A stretch of 7,475 nucleotides of DNA from Actinomycetota bacterium (GCA_009703975.1 WLFB01000053.1:1-7475); one strand, 5' to 3'. Shown: positions 1 to 6,625, counted from the stretch's first letter. The notes: a model not told the origin generated them from the sequence alone. Numbers and translations are program-made.

Positions 1-1623
1 CTGACTAGGCACCATGAATTGTGCGACGCCGCGTCGAGTGTTGTAGTCGGTAGCGGTCGGCTCGCCCCATTGTTCTAGCGAAGTCGGAGCAGTGCCAGTT
101 GCCGTGTAGATCTCAAGCGACCACGGGCCATTTTGCATGCCGACTTTTAATACGCCGGATGCTGGTTGTGAAAGTTCAATTAGGGCCCCAACATATTTTT
201 TATCGCCAAAAAATGCGGTGGCGTAACAGTCGGTAGACCATGCAGTTTTTTGATCATTGTCGGTCAGTGCCCAAACACCAGCTTCGTTTTCTAAACCATC
301 TTGACCATTTGGGTCATAACTGACAACCCGAGAAATAACTACCGGTGCGATGCCTGAGTTTGCTTGAGTTGAGGAAATTCTCGAAGTAAATAGCGAAGGA
401 TCAAAACCCTGAGTTGCCACATACATCACTGCGATACTTAGCAAAATCGCGATCAAACCTAAAATTTTTGTTGAGGTTGGTATTCGTCCGCCAGATGATT
501 TGGATCGTTTCTTTTGTCTTCTCAAATCTTTTTCGTTAATTTTTATTTCGTCTTTTTGTTTCTTTTCGATTTTCTTTTTCGACCTTCGTTTTTTGTCAGG
601 TAATTGAATAAAGTCTTCAGCGAAATCTTCAGCATGATCGTCAACACTTCCTTCAACCGACGGCCCAGAAATCTGACTAATCAAAGATTCTTTATGCACG
701 TATGGCTGACTTATCGGTGTCGGTGACTTGACCCCAGACGGGGGAGTCATTGAAGTCACGTAATTGTTTTGAGCATCAATCGCTTTGGTTAATGCTTCAG
801 ATGTTTCTTGACCGCTCGAATAGCGATGCTCAGGATTTCTTGCCATTAATTTGTGAATCACATGTACAAGTTCTGGCGCAAGCGATGATCTCAATTGAGA
901 AAGATCAGTCGGCTCTCGTTGCAATCTTGCTAACGCTGTGTCTGCATCGGTTTCACCAATAAATGGAACTTTTCCGGCGAGACATTCGTACATCACAAGG
1001 CCCAGTCCGTAAAGATCAGCTCGGCCATCTAGTGGTTTTCCACGCACTTGTTCAGGAGATAAATACTTCGCTGTGCCCATCATGACGTTGTCGTCGGTTA
1101 AATCTTCGCCTGCTGTGCTGAGTGCCTTAGCAATACCAAAATCAGCGAGTAGAAATCTGCCTTGAGGTGTTACCAAAATATTGCCAGGCTTCACATCGCG
1201 GTGAACCAGGCCCGCTCGATGCGCGAAGTCAAGAGCGCTAGCCATTGCGATGCCCATGTGAATTGTCACAAGAGCTCCGAGTCTTTTCCGTCGGTCTAAA
1301 AGTTCGCGCAAACTCTTGCCTTCGATGTATTGCATCACAACTGCTTGTCGACCTTTATCCTCAACCGAGTCGTAGACCGCAACGATGTTGGCGTGATTTA
1401 ATCCGGCACATGCAAGTGCTTCTCGACGAAAACGTTCAGCAATTACCGGATCATTGGCGAGTTGCGGTTTAAGAACTTTGATTGCAACTGGACGATCTAA
1501 AAAAGTGTCAGTGCCAAGCCAAACTTCGGCCATACCACCACGAGCAATTTGGCGGTCAAGGCGATATCGACCAGCGAGGAGCCGCTGCGAATCTTCAGGT
1601 TCTTCAAGGGGTAGTGGTCTCAT
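1..1623 (-). CDS. Transmembrane Ser/Thr protein kinase with discoidin-like ectodomain (3' end beyond window)
   Basis: Continuous open frame of 541 codons from ATG at 1623 to the window edge; no stop is seen, so the C-terminus is missing. An in-frame TAG lies six codons upstream with no other start between, which fixes the start. The cytoplasmic Hanks-type kinase domain (about residues 18-280) has a glycine loop IARGGMAEVW (26-35), VAIK lysine K49, HRDVKPGN (141-148) with catalytic D143, DFG (161-163), and an activation loop ending GTAKYLSPEQ (183-192) with T176 as a plausible phosphosite. All catalytic residues are present, so it should be active. A proline/serine/acidic linker (290-340) leads to a very Lys/Arg-rich juxtamembrane stretch (344-380), one membrane helix (about 385-403), and an outside domain (about 427-541). 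The outside domain has the pattern SYDPNGQDGLENE...ALTDNDQKTAWSTDCY, typical of discoidin/galactose-binding-like ectodomains. There are no PASTA repeats in the visible part. It follows the degV-like gene by 47 bp. Likely role: envelope sensing and signalling. The ligand is unknown; sugar or wall binding is inference. Confidence 0.93.
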   Translation of the reverse strand, partial: MRPLPLEEPEDSQRLLAGRYRLDRQIARGGMAEVWLGTDTFLDRPVAIKVLKPQLANDPVIAERFRREALACAGLNHANIVAVYDSVEDKGRQAVVMQYIEGKSLRELLDRRKRLGALVTIHMGIAMASALDFAHRAGLVHRDVKPGNILVTPQGRFLLADFGIAKALSTAGEDLTDDNVMMGTAKYLSPEQVRGKPLDGRADLYGLGLVMYECLAGKVPFIGETDADTALARLQREPTDLSQLRSSLAPELVHVIHKLMARNPEHRYSSGQETSEALTKAIDAQNNYVTSMTPPSGVKSPTPISQPYVHKESLISQISGPSVEGSVDDHAEDFAEDFIQLPDKKRRSKKKIEKKQKDEIKINEKDLRRQKKRSKSSGGRIPTSTKILGLIAILLSIAVMYVATQGFDPSLFTSRISSTQANSGIAPVVISRVVSYDPNGQDGLENEAGVWALTDNDQKTAWSTDCYATAFFGDKKYVGALIELSQPASGVLKVGMQNGPWSLEIYTATGTAPTSLEQWGEPTATDYNTRRGVAQFMVPSQ

Positions 1624-1630
1624 CGCTGAA

Positions 1631-1636
1631 CTTTTA
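1631..1636 (-). promoter_or_regulatory. Possible -10 element for a leaderless kinase transcript
   Basis: Read on the minus strand the hexamer is TAAAAG, followed by 7 nt and then the kinase ATG. This is the spacing expected if transcription starts at the start codon. No Shine-Dalgarno is visible before this ATG, which fits a leaderless start, but there is no convincing -35 box. The gene may simply be read through from the two genes upstream. Weak call. Confidence 0.2.
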
Positions 1637-1670
1637 CGCTAGTTCTGCGCGAGCCTTTAGTTGGGGAATG

Positions 1671-2504
1671 TCACCTAACGTGATACGTAACGCCGACAGT
1701 TCCGATTCCGGTGTGTGAACCAATGACCGATCCAATATCGCTAACAATTATCTCACCACCGTAAATTGTCTTTAACTGTGCGACAAATGAATCAATATCG
1801 CTGCATTGAGCATGCAATACGGCTAAGTCGCTAATTTCTCCGGCAGATCTAATTTTCTCAATCAGAAAAGCAAGTGCTTTTCCACGAGTTCTTTCTTTGC
1901 CACCTTCTTCGAGTTTTCCTTCGCGTACTTCAATAATCGGCTTAATCGCCAGAGCCGATGCCAGAAAGGCTTTGGTGTTACTTATTCGGCCACCCTTTTT
2001 TAGGTTTTCAAGCGTGTCTAGAGCACCAAAAACTTTTGTACGACTGGCGAAATTGTTTGCTGCGACTTCAAGCTCATCAAGTGATGCACCAGTGGCGGCC
2101 ATTTTGGCGATTGCGATAACGGTTATTCCTTCGCCCATGCTGGCTGAACGACTATCAACAAATCGCACCGGCACAGAGACGCCAGATTCTTTTGCCCCTG
2201 TTTCAGCTGACTGCAATGTTGCTGAGAGTTCGCGCGAAAGACCGATTACGAGGATGCCTGTGGCGCCTTGTTGTATCAGTGTGCGGTAAGCCTGAGTGAA
2301 TTGACCTGGCGCCGGAGCGGCAGTCTGCGGCAGAGTTGGCGAAGCTGCGCAGTGTTTCCAAAATTCTTCGGTCGTCAAGCTCTCTCGATCGATAAATTCT
2401 TTGTCCCCAAAACTAAAAGTCAATGGAACAATTGTGATGTCGTATTTTTCCACTAATGCTTGAGGAATATCGCAAGCAGAGTCTGTAACTATGCGGATTG
2501 TCAT
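1671..2504 (-). CDS. DegV family fatty-acid-binding protein
   Basis: The 277-aa product has the usual DegV length and layout. The N-terminal lobe opens with IVTDSACDIP (5-14), followed by the TAAPAPGQF segment (61-69, equivalent to the common TSQPSPGEF) and LSRELSATLQSA (89-100), which carries the Ser of the lipid-carboxylate site. Then come DSRSASMGEG (117-126) and TLENLKKGGRI (164-174). The C-terminal lobe has KPIIEVREGKLE (188-199) and the closing IGSHTGIGTVGV (261-272). DegV proteins are cytoplasmic two-lobed proteins that bind one long-chain fatty acid; the related FakB proteins present it to a FakA kinase for phosphorylation. No fakA is in the window, so the FakB role is unproven. Its ATG overlaps the stop of the DUF6049 gene (ATGA, 2504-2501), implying translational coupling. 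The kinase gene follows 47 bp downstream. Link to the envelope is inferred from context. Confidence 0.93.
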   Translation of the reverse strand: MTIRIVTDSACDIPQALVEKYDITIVPLTFSFGDKEFIDRESLTTEEFWKHCAASPTLPQTAAPAPGQFTQAYRTLIQQGATGILVIGLSRELSATLQSAETGAKESGVSVPVRFVDSRSASMGEGITVIAIAKMAATGASLDELEVAANNFASRTKVFGALDTLENLKKGGRISNTKAFLASALAIKPIIEVREGKLEEGGKERTRGKALAFLIEKIRSAGEISDLAVLHAQCSDIDSFVAQLKTIYGGEIIVSDIGSVIGSHTGIGTVGVTYHVR

Positions 2505-4564
2505 GCATCCGAGCGTAGTACGCGAGATTCGTCGCTGACTTGAGTGCGATATTTACGCCGAAAATGGGCGGCCCACCATGTCAAGAGAAGTAACAGAGCG
2601 ACCCCGGTGACAACTTGACCTAGACCGGCGATTGCATTCACTCGAGCCGAGATTTCAATTTTTTTACCAAGTTGGCTTGACCCATCAGCCGTAAAAATTC
2701 TTACACCTACAGGAAACAAACCGTTCGATAAAGCAACAGCGTTGATAACTAACTCGTTTGAACCATTTGCCGGCACCTCAATAACGGCCATTGATCTGTC
2801 GAGTTTAAGTTTTGGGCTTTCAACTTTTACCTGAATCGTCAAATCTTCGTTTGAAGAATTTTTCAAGTCAAGTCTCAATTGACTTTTTCGACTTCCGAAT
2901 GTGAATGTCGTGCCTTCTTCAAGTGTCACGGCGGTTCGCAAAGATTTAAGTTCGTTTCGAGTTTGTGTGGCAAATTCTTCACGCTGGGTTTTTGTCAAAG
3001 TATCGCTTGACATGACCATCAAACGTTCGTTCCAAATTCCCCATGTATTTGAATTCTGGTCGAGAGTTGAATTGAGTTTATTAAGATCAGCGCGAAGCAA
3101 GTCGATATTTTTCATTCGTATTTCGAATTGAGATATATCTTTAACACGAAGATCTGGTTTGTATGCATCCTGTCTCGGTTCAGGTAAATCACTCAATGTC
3201 TGGATTGAAATTTGTTGAGGAACGCGTTTCAGAATCAATAAAATTTCGTGAATCAAATTTGAATTTAATACCGCACCATCTTGAGTTGTTAAAACAGTTC
3301 GCTTAAGTGAGGGTGTTCCTCCGTCACTTTCAATTTTGCTTCGCTGGGCTAACAGTTGTGCCGCAATTGCGCTCGCGGCAATGAACGAACTATTTTTAGT
3401 TTCACCTAATTGGGGTACATATGTTGGGTCTACGACAAATAGTGACACCGTCTTAGCGCCAGATACGAGGCGATATGGTCGCGCCGTGTTGTCAAAGCTG
3501 CCCAATGCTGCGCCTGCTGCCGGCAACATAATGATTGATCGGTATCCAGATTTTGCCAAAAGGTCTACTCCAAATTGGTCAAGTGGAGTTCTGGCGATCC
3601 AAACATCAGAAACTGCAACATTAGAAGTGAAACGAGAACTTAAAGTGCTTTGTCCAAGCTCAACAAGTGCATTAAATTCTTTTTCGTGCTGAGTTTGACT
3701 TGCGCCTGATGGATCAAACGCCAAATAACTCGTCGCAATCAGATTTGTTTTACTAATTGCATTTGTAAGCCTCAACAGCAGCTCTTGGTCCGCAGGTTTT
3801 TCTGACTTACTTAAGCCGTCGATCACTTGAGGAGACACTTGAGTTGAGACAAGTGGACCATCAAGTTCTAATAACGAAACTAATTGAGATATTTTCTCAC
3901 GAGTCAGTTCACTAATTACGTGTGAACCATCAAGTTGCAATGTGTTCGTGCTATCTAGGGTGACAAGCAAATTTACGGGCATGGGCTCAATGCGAGTTGA
4001 AAGATCAACGCGATTGACAAAACTCGTGACGTTGGCACGCACAACTTTATTTATTAGAGATTCGATTCGAATTGGATAAATACCCGGCCCGCTAAATTCA
4101 ATTTTTTTCAGATCATTTTGTGACTCAGAAGTTAGACCGTTTCCCATCACGACACTTAAATCACCAGTCAAAGCGGCTATTTCAAATTGGCCGTCTTGTT
4201 TGCGCAAAAGACTTTGAGTTGCAAAGTCAACCGAGTCTGTGGCGACAAACAAAGAAGGGTTTGAAATTAGATCTCGAACCTCTTGATCGCCGCCAGTAAC
4301 TCGCGCACCAATCGAAACACGAATCACAGAATTTTTCACAGTTAATAATTTGTTCAGTAAATTGGGGTCGTCCACCGAAAAAATAAACCGTAAGGTGCCT
4401 GAAGTGTAAATATGAAAGTTCTGCGCGGATAGTTTCAAACCAGGTGCGGCTATTTCCTGTGTTCGTTGAGCTTCAGCAGGCAGAGTCAATATCAAAGGGG
4501 TGGCTGTGCTGATTGCGACAGCCATGAGTATTGGCGCGATCAGAGTCTTAAGGCGCATAATCAT
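2501..4564 (-). CDS. DUF6049-type secreted, C-terminally membrane-anchored envelope protein
   Basis: The 687-aa product has an N-terminal signal peptide (basic MIMRLK, hydrophobic core about 7-28, likely cleavage after AEA at 30-32). A long extracytoplasmic part follows, then one C-terminal membrane helix (about 648-667) and a basic cytoplasmic tail (RRKYR). Low-complexity beta-rich sequence leads into a middle domain (about 270-460) in which SDVWIARTPLDQFGVDLLAKSGYRSIIML (319-347) fits the deacetylase/hydrolase-like barrel strand of DUF6049 proteins. A helical stretch follows (470-545), then a beta-sandwich (about 550-645). DUF6049 proteins are typical of actinobacteria and usually lie beside murJ (lipid II flippase) and opposite the CCA tRNA nucleotidyltransferase gene, as here. 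The function is unknown; a role in cell-wall assembly is inferred from that neighbourhood. The start may be the first or third codon (both ATG); both keep the signal peptide. No Shine-Dalgarno is evident. It is coupled to the downstream degV-like gene by an ATGA overlap. Confidence 0.85.
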   Translation of the reverse strand: MIMRLKTLIAPILMAVAISTATPLILTLPAEAQRTQEIAAPGLKLSAQNFHIYTSGTLRFIFSVDDPNLLNKLLTVKNSVIRVSIGARVTGGDQEVRDLISNPSLFVATDSVDFATQSLLRKQDGQFEIAALTGDLSVVMGNGLTSESQNDLKKIEFSGPGIYPIRIESLINKVVRANVTSFVNRVDLSTRIEPMPVNLLVTLDSTNTLQLDGSHVISELTREKISQLVSLLELDGPLVSTQVSPQVIDGLSKSEKPADQELLLRLTNAISKTNLIATSYLAFDPSGASQTQHEKEFNALVELGQSTLSSRFTSNVAVSDVWIARTPLDQFGVDLLAKSGYRSIIMLPAAGAALGSFDNTARPYRLVSGAKTVSLFVVDPTYVPQLGETKNSSFIAASAIAAQLLAQRSKIESDGGTPSLKRTVLTTQDGAVLNSNLIHEILLILKRVPQQISIQTLSDLPEPRQDAYKPDLRVKDISQFEIRMKNIDLLRADLNKLNSTLDQNSNTWGIWNERLMVMSSDTLTKTQREEFATQTRNELKSLRTAVTLEEGTTFTFGSRKSQLRLDLKNSSNEDLTIQVKVESPKLKLDRSMAVIEVPANGSNELVINAVALSNGLFPVGVRIFTADGSSQLGKKIEISARVNAIAGLGQVVTGVALLLLLTWWAAHFRRKYRTQVSDESRVLRSDA

Positions 4565-4569
4565 TAGGC

Positions 4570-4598
4570 ATTTACGGTAGTGCCACTAGCCCCATCAA
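4570..4598 (-). promoter_or_regulatory. Candidate promoter of the DUF6049 gene
   Basis: On the minus strand TTGATG (4598-4593) is a -35-like box. A 17-bp spacer separates it from the -10-like GTAAAT (4575-4570), with the ATG only 5 bp further on. If used, the message would be leaderless or nearly so. The -35 fits the sigma-70 consensus moderately and the -10 weakly. Confidence 0.35.
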
Positions 4599-4633
4599 AT
4601 ATGCAAACTCATCAGTTGATGCTTGCGCATGCG

Positions 4634-4639
4634 TAGCCT
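4634..4639 (+). promoter_or_regulatory. Candidate -10 box for the CCA tRNA nucleotidyltransferase gene
   Basis: TAGCCT has the TAnnnT pattern of actinobacterial -10 boxes. It lies 6 bp before the GTG at 4646 and 9 bp before the ATG at 4649, suggesting a leaderless transcript. There is no good -35 at standard spacing: TTGATG at 4616-4621 would leave only 12 bp. Confidence 0.3.
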
Positions 4640-4648
4640 GTAGGCGTG

Positions 4649-6046
4649 ATGCCCCAGCGCTTCGCGCCTGTTTTAAACGAGATCGCACCGCTTGTTCCTA
4701 GGTTTCGCGATGCTGGATTCAAACTTTTTCTAGTTGGCGGCACCGTGCGCGATTTGATGTTGGATCGCAATGTTAAAGATTTGGATTTCGATTTAACAAC
4801 TGATGCTCATCCAGATCAAATTAAATCGGTTCTTGCCGGCTGGTCAGATGCATTATGGACACAAGGTGAACGATTTGGCACGATCGGTGCGAAAAAGGGT
4901 GAGCGCGTTTATGAAATCACGACGCACCGTGCCGAGGCATATTCGCCAGACTCTCGAAAACCAGATGTGCAATTTTCAAAAGATGTTCACGAAGATCTTT
5001 CGCGTCGTGACTTCACGATTAATTCAATGGCGCTAGATGTAACCAGCGAATCGCCTGAGCTCATTGATCCGTTTAACGGCATGGCCGATTTGCTTGCCAA
5101 AGTTTTGCGTACGCCGTTGTCTCCAGAAATAAGTTTCAGCGATGACCCATTGCGAATGTTACGAGCGGCGCGGTTTATTTCCGGTCTTGGGGTTGTGCCT
5201 GTGCCCGAGTTGACCGCGGCGGTCAAATTAATGAATGAGCGCATCACGATTGTCAGCCCCGAGAGAATTCGCGATGAATTTGATCGACTGATGATCACGT
5301 TGCGTCCGTCGTTTGGTCTGTGGTTCTTGGTCGATAATGGATTGTCACAACATTTTTTACCAGAGTTAGCGGCAATGCAACTAGAACAAGATCCGATTCA
5401 TCGGCACAAAGATGTACTTACTCATACTTTGGCTGTCGTTGAAAATGTTCAGCCTGACGCTCCGTGCGATTTTCGAATCACACGGTTGGCAGCGTTGTTT
5501 CACGATGTCGGAAAACCCAAGACAAGATCGATTCGTGCTGGCAAAGGCGTAACTTTTTATCATCACGAAGCAGTGGGCGCCCGAATGACACGTGAACGAA
5601 TGCGGAAATTGAAGTATTCGACTCAAGATATTGAAACTGTCTCAGAACTCGTCGCGTTGAGCGCGCGTTTTCATACATATCAAATGGGATGGACTGACGC
5701 CGCGGTGCGACGTTATGTTCGTGATGCTGGAGCGCATTTGGCTGACTTAAATGTTCTAACGCGCAGTGATTGCACAACACGTAATGAGAAAAAAGTTGAG
5801 GCGCTGGCACGCCGTATGAGCGAACTTGAAAAGCGCATCGCAGAGCTAGCTACAAGCGAAGAATTGAAGGCAATGCGCCCCGAATTGGACGGCTCTCAAG
5901 TAATGGAGTTTCTTAAAATTAAGCCAGGTCGTGACATCGGGGATGCAATCGAATTTCTGATGGAAATTCGCATTGAAGAAGGTTTACTCGGCGACGAGGC
6001 AATTCGTGAGCGCCTTAAATCTTGGTGGAACTTGCGAACAAGCTAG
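4649..6046 (+). CDS. pcnA: CCA tRNA nucleotidyltransferase (HD-domain type)
   Basis: The 465-aa enzyme belongs to the class II nucleotidyltransferase family, which adds or repairs the 3'-CCA end of tRNAs from CTP and ATP without a template. The N-terminal catalytic head has FLVGGTVRDLML (27-38), metal-binding D46 and D48 in KDLDFDL, the RRDFTINSMAL motif (119-129), and DPLRMLRAARF (166-176) followed by PERIRDEFDRL of the RNA-binding neck. An HD phosphohydrolase-like domain follows (about 248-375) with H253, H259, LFHDVGKP (283-290, H285-D286) and YHHEA (304-308). The C-terminal helical tail has a coiled-coil-like stretch (380-410) and the family's ending. The length matches mycobacterial PcnA-type proteins (about 480 aa), whose poly(A) polymerase name is historical. 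An adjacent in-frame GTG at 4646 could be the start; I prefer ATG, but a leaderless GTG start is possible. It is divergent from the DUF6049 gene, a conserved actinobacterial pairing. The intervening mutT-like gene seen in mycobacteria is absent. Confidence 0.95.
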   Translation: MPQRFAPVLNEIAPLVPRFRDAGFKLFLVGGTVRDLMLDRNVKDLDFDLTTDAHPDQIKSVLAGWSDALWTQGERFGTIGAKKGERVYEITTHRAEAYSPDSRKPDVQFSKDVHEDLSRRDFTINSMALDVTSESPELIDPFNGMADLLAKVLRTPLSPEISFSDDPLRMLRAARFISGLGVVPVPELTAAVKLMNERITIVSPERIRDEFDRLMITLRPSFGLWFLVDNGLSQHFLPELAAMQLEQDPIHRHKDVLTHTLAVVENVQPDAPCDFRITRLAALFHDVGKPKTRSIRAGKGVTFYHHEAVGARMTRERMRKLKYSTQDIETVSELVALSARFHTYQMGWTDAAVRRYVRDAGAHLADLNVLTRSDCTTRNEKKVEALARRMSELEKRIAELATSEELKAMRPELDGSQVMEFLKIKPGRDIGDAIEFLMEIRIEEGLLGDEAIRERLKSWWNLRTS

Positions 6047-6087
6047 TTGTAAATTTTGCTTTGTTAAATGTTAAAGTCTAAATAATT
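6047..6087 (+). promoter_or_regulatory. AT-rich gap with promoter-like sequence and tandem 7-mer
   Basis: This 41-bp gap between the nucleotidyltransferase and DUF5318 genes is much more AT-rich than the flanking coding sequence. TTGCTT (6056-6061), 17 bp, then TAAATA (6079-6084) resembles a -35/-10 pair, but it sits only 3 bp from the ATG. That is too close unless the start is leaderless and the -10 is slightly upstream. A perfect tandem repeat of TGTTAAA occupies 6062-6075. No Shine-Dalgarno precedes the DUF5318 start and there is no terminator hairpin. Confidence 0.3.
6062..6075 (+). repeat. Tandem direct repeat, TGTTAAA x2
   Basis: Two exact adjacent copies of the heptamer lie in the AT-rich gap upstream of the DUF5318 gene. 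The position, between promoter-like boxes, would suit a regulator site, but two copies of an AT-rich 7-mer can also arise by chance. Confidence 0.5.
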
Positions 6088-6522
6088 ATGGCACGCAAGA
6101 CCGAAGGCGCAGACACCGATGAGACGCGTGCCGATAATTCGGTTGGCGAAATTGATCATCGTCTAACACGACGTGCTCAAATTAATAATTTTCGTCGCGG
6201 AGAAGTTTCTCGCGATACTTTGTGCGATGCACATCCAGAGTTGCTGCGCGTCGCTCGAAACTTTGGTCGATCAACGCGCGTCAAGTGTCCGATTTGTGTC
6301 AACGACCAACTTGTCACGGTGTCGTATGTCTTTGGTCCGCGGTTACCGAGCCATGGGCGGTTTATTGCTACTCGTGCCGAGGTTGAAGAGTTTGATTTTC
6401 GTCCAGAGCGTTTCACGGCTTATTTAATAGAGGTCTGTCGTAGTTGCTCTTGGCACCACCTGCTAAAAACTCGGGTGTTGGGCGGGCGGCGCAAGTCGCG
6501 AAAGTCGGCCGTCTCTCAATAA
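6088..6522 (+). CDS. DUF5318 family zinc-ribbon protein
   Basis: The 144-aa protein of unknown function matches the actinobacterial DUF5318 family along its whole length: VDHRLTRRA-like start (IDHRLTRRAQI, 22-32), VSRDTLCDAHPELLRVAR (40-57), VKCPICVNDQLVTVSYVFG (65-83), and AYLIEVCRSCSWHHLLKTRVLGG (111-133). Two CxxC pairs (C67/C70 and C117/C120) form a likely zinc ribbon. The tail is strongly basic (GGRRKSRKS), suggesting contact with nucleic acid or the ribosome, though this is inference. The first about 20 residues are acidic and poorly conserved. Family members usually lie close upstream of rpsF-ssb-rpsR-rplI, often with a penicillin-binding protein gene between. Here rpsF follows after 114 bp. 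The start has no Shine-Dalgarno. Confidence 0.87.
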   Translation: MARKTEGADTDETRADNSVGEIDHRLTRRAQINNFRRGEVSRDTLCDAHPELLRVARNFGRSTRVKCPICVNDQLVTVSYVFGPRLPSHGRFIATRAEVEEFDFRPERFTAYLIEVCRSCSWHHLLKTRVLGGRRKSRKSAVSQ

Positions 6523-6535
6523 CCCTGCAACAGGG
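6523..6535 (+). repeat. Short inverted repeat after the DUF5318 stop
   Basis: CCCTG-CAA-CAGGG directly after the TAA can form a 5-bp hairpin with a 3-nt loop. It lacks a downstream T-run, so it is not a convincing intrinsic terminator. It may stabilise the 3' end of the message or be incidental. Confidence 0.3.
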
Positions 6536-6537
6536 CT

Positions 6538-6566
6538 GTGGCACTGTGTGTTTGTGCCGTTACACT
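6538..6566 (+). promoter_or_regulatory. Candidate rpsF promoter
   Basis: GTGGCA (6538-6543) as -35 (4 of 6 matches to TTGACA), a 17-bp spacer, and TACACT (6561-6566) as -10 (4 of 6 matches to TATAAT, TAnnnT pattern). Transcription would start near 6573 and give a leader of about 64 nt containing the structured element described separately. This is the best promoter-like sequence in the window. Confidence 0.5.
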
Positions 6567-6583
6567 TTCAACTTCACATACCT

Positions 6584-6623
6584 GCCCCTTCGGGGGCCCC
6601 AATTAATCGTTGGGTCCGAAGGG
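6584..6623 (+). ncRNA. Structured rpsF 5' leader with two mutually exclusive folds
   Basis: Fold A is a 5-bp hairpin with a UUCG tetraloop, GCCCC-TTCG-GGGGC (6584-6597). Fold B pairs CCCTTCGG (6586-6593) with CCGAAGGG (6616-6623), eight perfect base pairs, and encloses a second hairpin CCCAA-loop-TTGGG (6598-6602 with 6610-6614). The 3' strand of fold B overlaps the rpsF Shine-Dalgarno (6618-6625), so fold B would hide it. Fold B is also followed by AGTTTTT (6624-6630), so it could instead end transcription weakly. A and B share 6586-6593 and cannot coexist. The inner CCCAA/TTGGG hairpin is compatible with both. Autoregulatory leaders bound by the S6:S18 complex, with a conserved CCG, are known upstream of rpsF in other bacteria. 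A CCG lies at 6616-6618, but the match to that motif is not verified. Confidence 0.6.
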
Positions 6624-6625
6624 AG
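6618..6625 (+). promoter_or_regulatory. rpsF ribosome binding site
   Basis: GAAGGGAG lies 11 nt before the ATG at 6637. It is one of only two clear Shine-Dalgarno sequences in the window and helps choose ATG 6637 over the in-frame TTG at 6610, which lies before this site. Confidence 0.7.

Larger units (their letters stand above)
4565..4648. promoter_or_regulatory. Divergent intergenic region with two outward promoters
   Basis: This short gap separates two genes transcribed away from each other, so it must carry both promoters unless they lie inside the coding sequences. It contains a perfect palindrome CGCATGCG (4626-4633) and a small inverted repeat ATCA-GT-TGAT (4611-4620), either of which could be a protein-binding site. 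Neither flanking start codon has a recognisable Shine-Dalgarno. Confidence 0.6.

Noticed and set aside
750..962. Plus-strand open frame of 70 codons opposite the kinase gene
   Set aside because: It is antisense to a well-supported kinase frame, has no ribosome binding site and no recognisable family.
1897..2289. Plus-strand open frame of 130 codons opposite the degV-like gene
   Set aside because: Its composition (Ser/Pro/Arg/Ala-rich) is what the reverse strand of a coding region gives; the opposite frame has clear DegV motifs.
3336..3692. Plus-strand open frame of 118 codons opposite the DUF6049 gene
   Set aside because: Antisense shadow with no motif or start signal; the minus-strand frame is continuous with a signal peptide and anchor.
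6584..6597. GC-rich UUCG hairpin as an intrinsic terminator of the DUF5318 gene
   Set aside because: It is not directly followed by a T-run (GCCCC... continues with CCCAATTAATC), and it lies after the candidate rpsF promoter, so it is better read as part of the rpsF leader.
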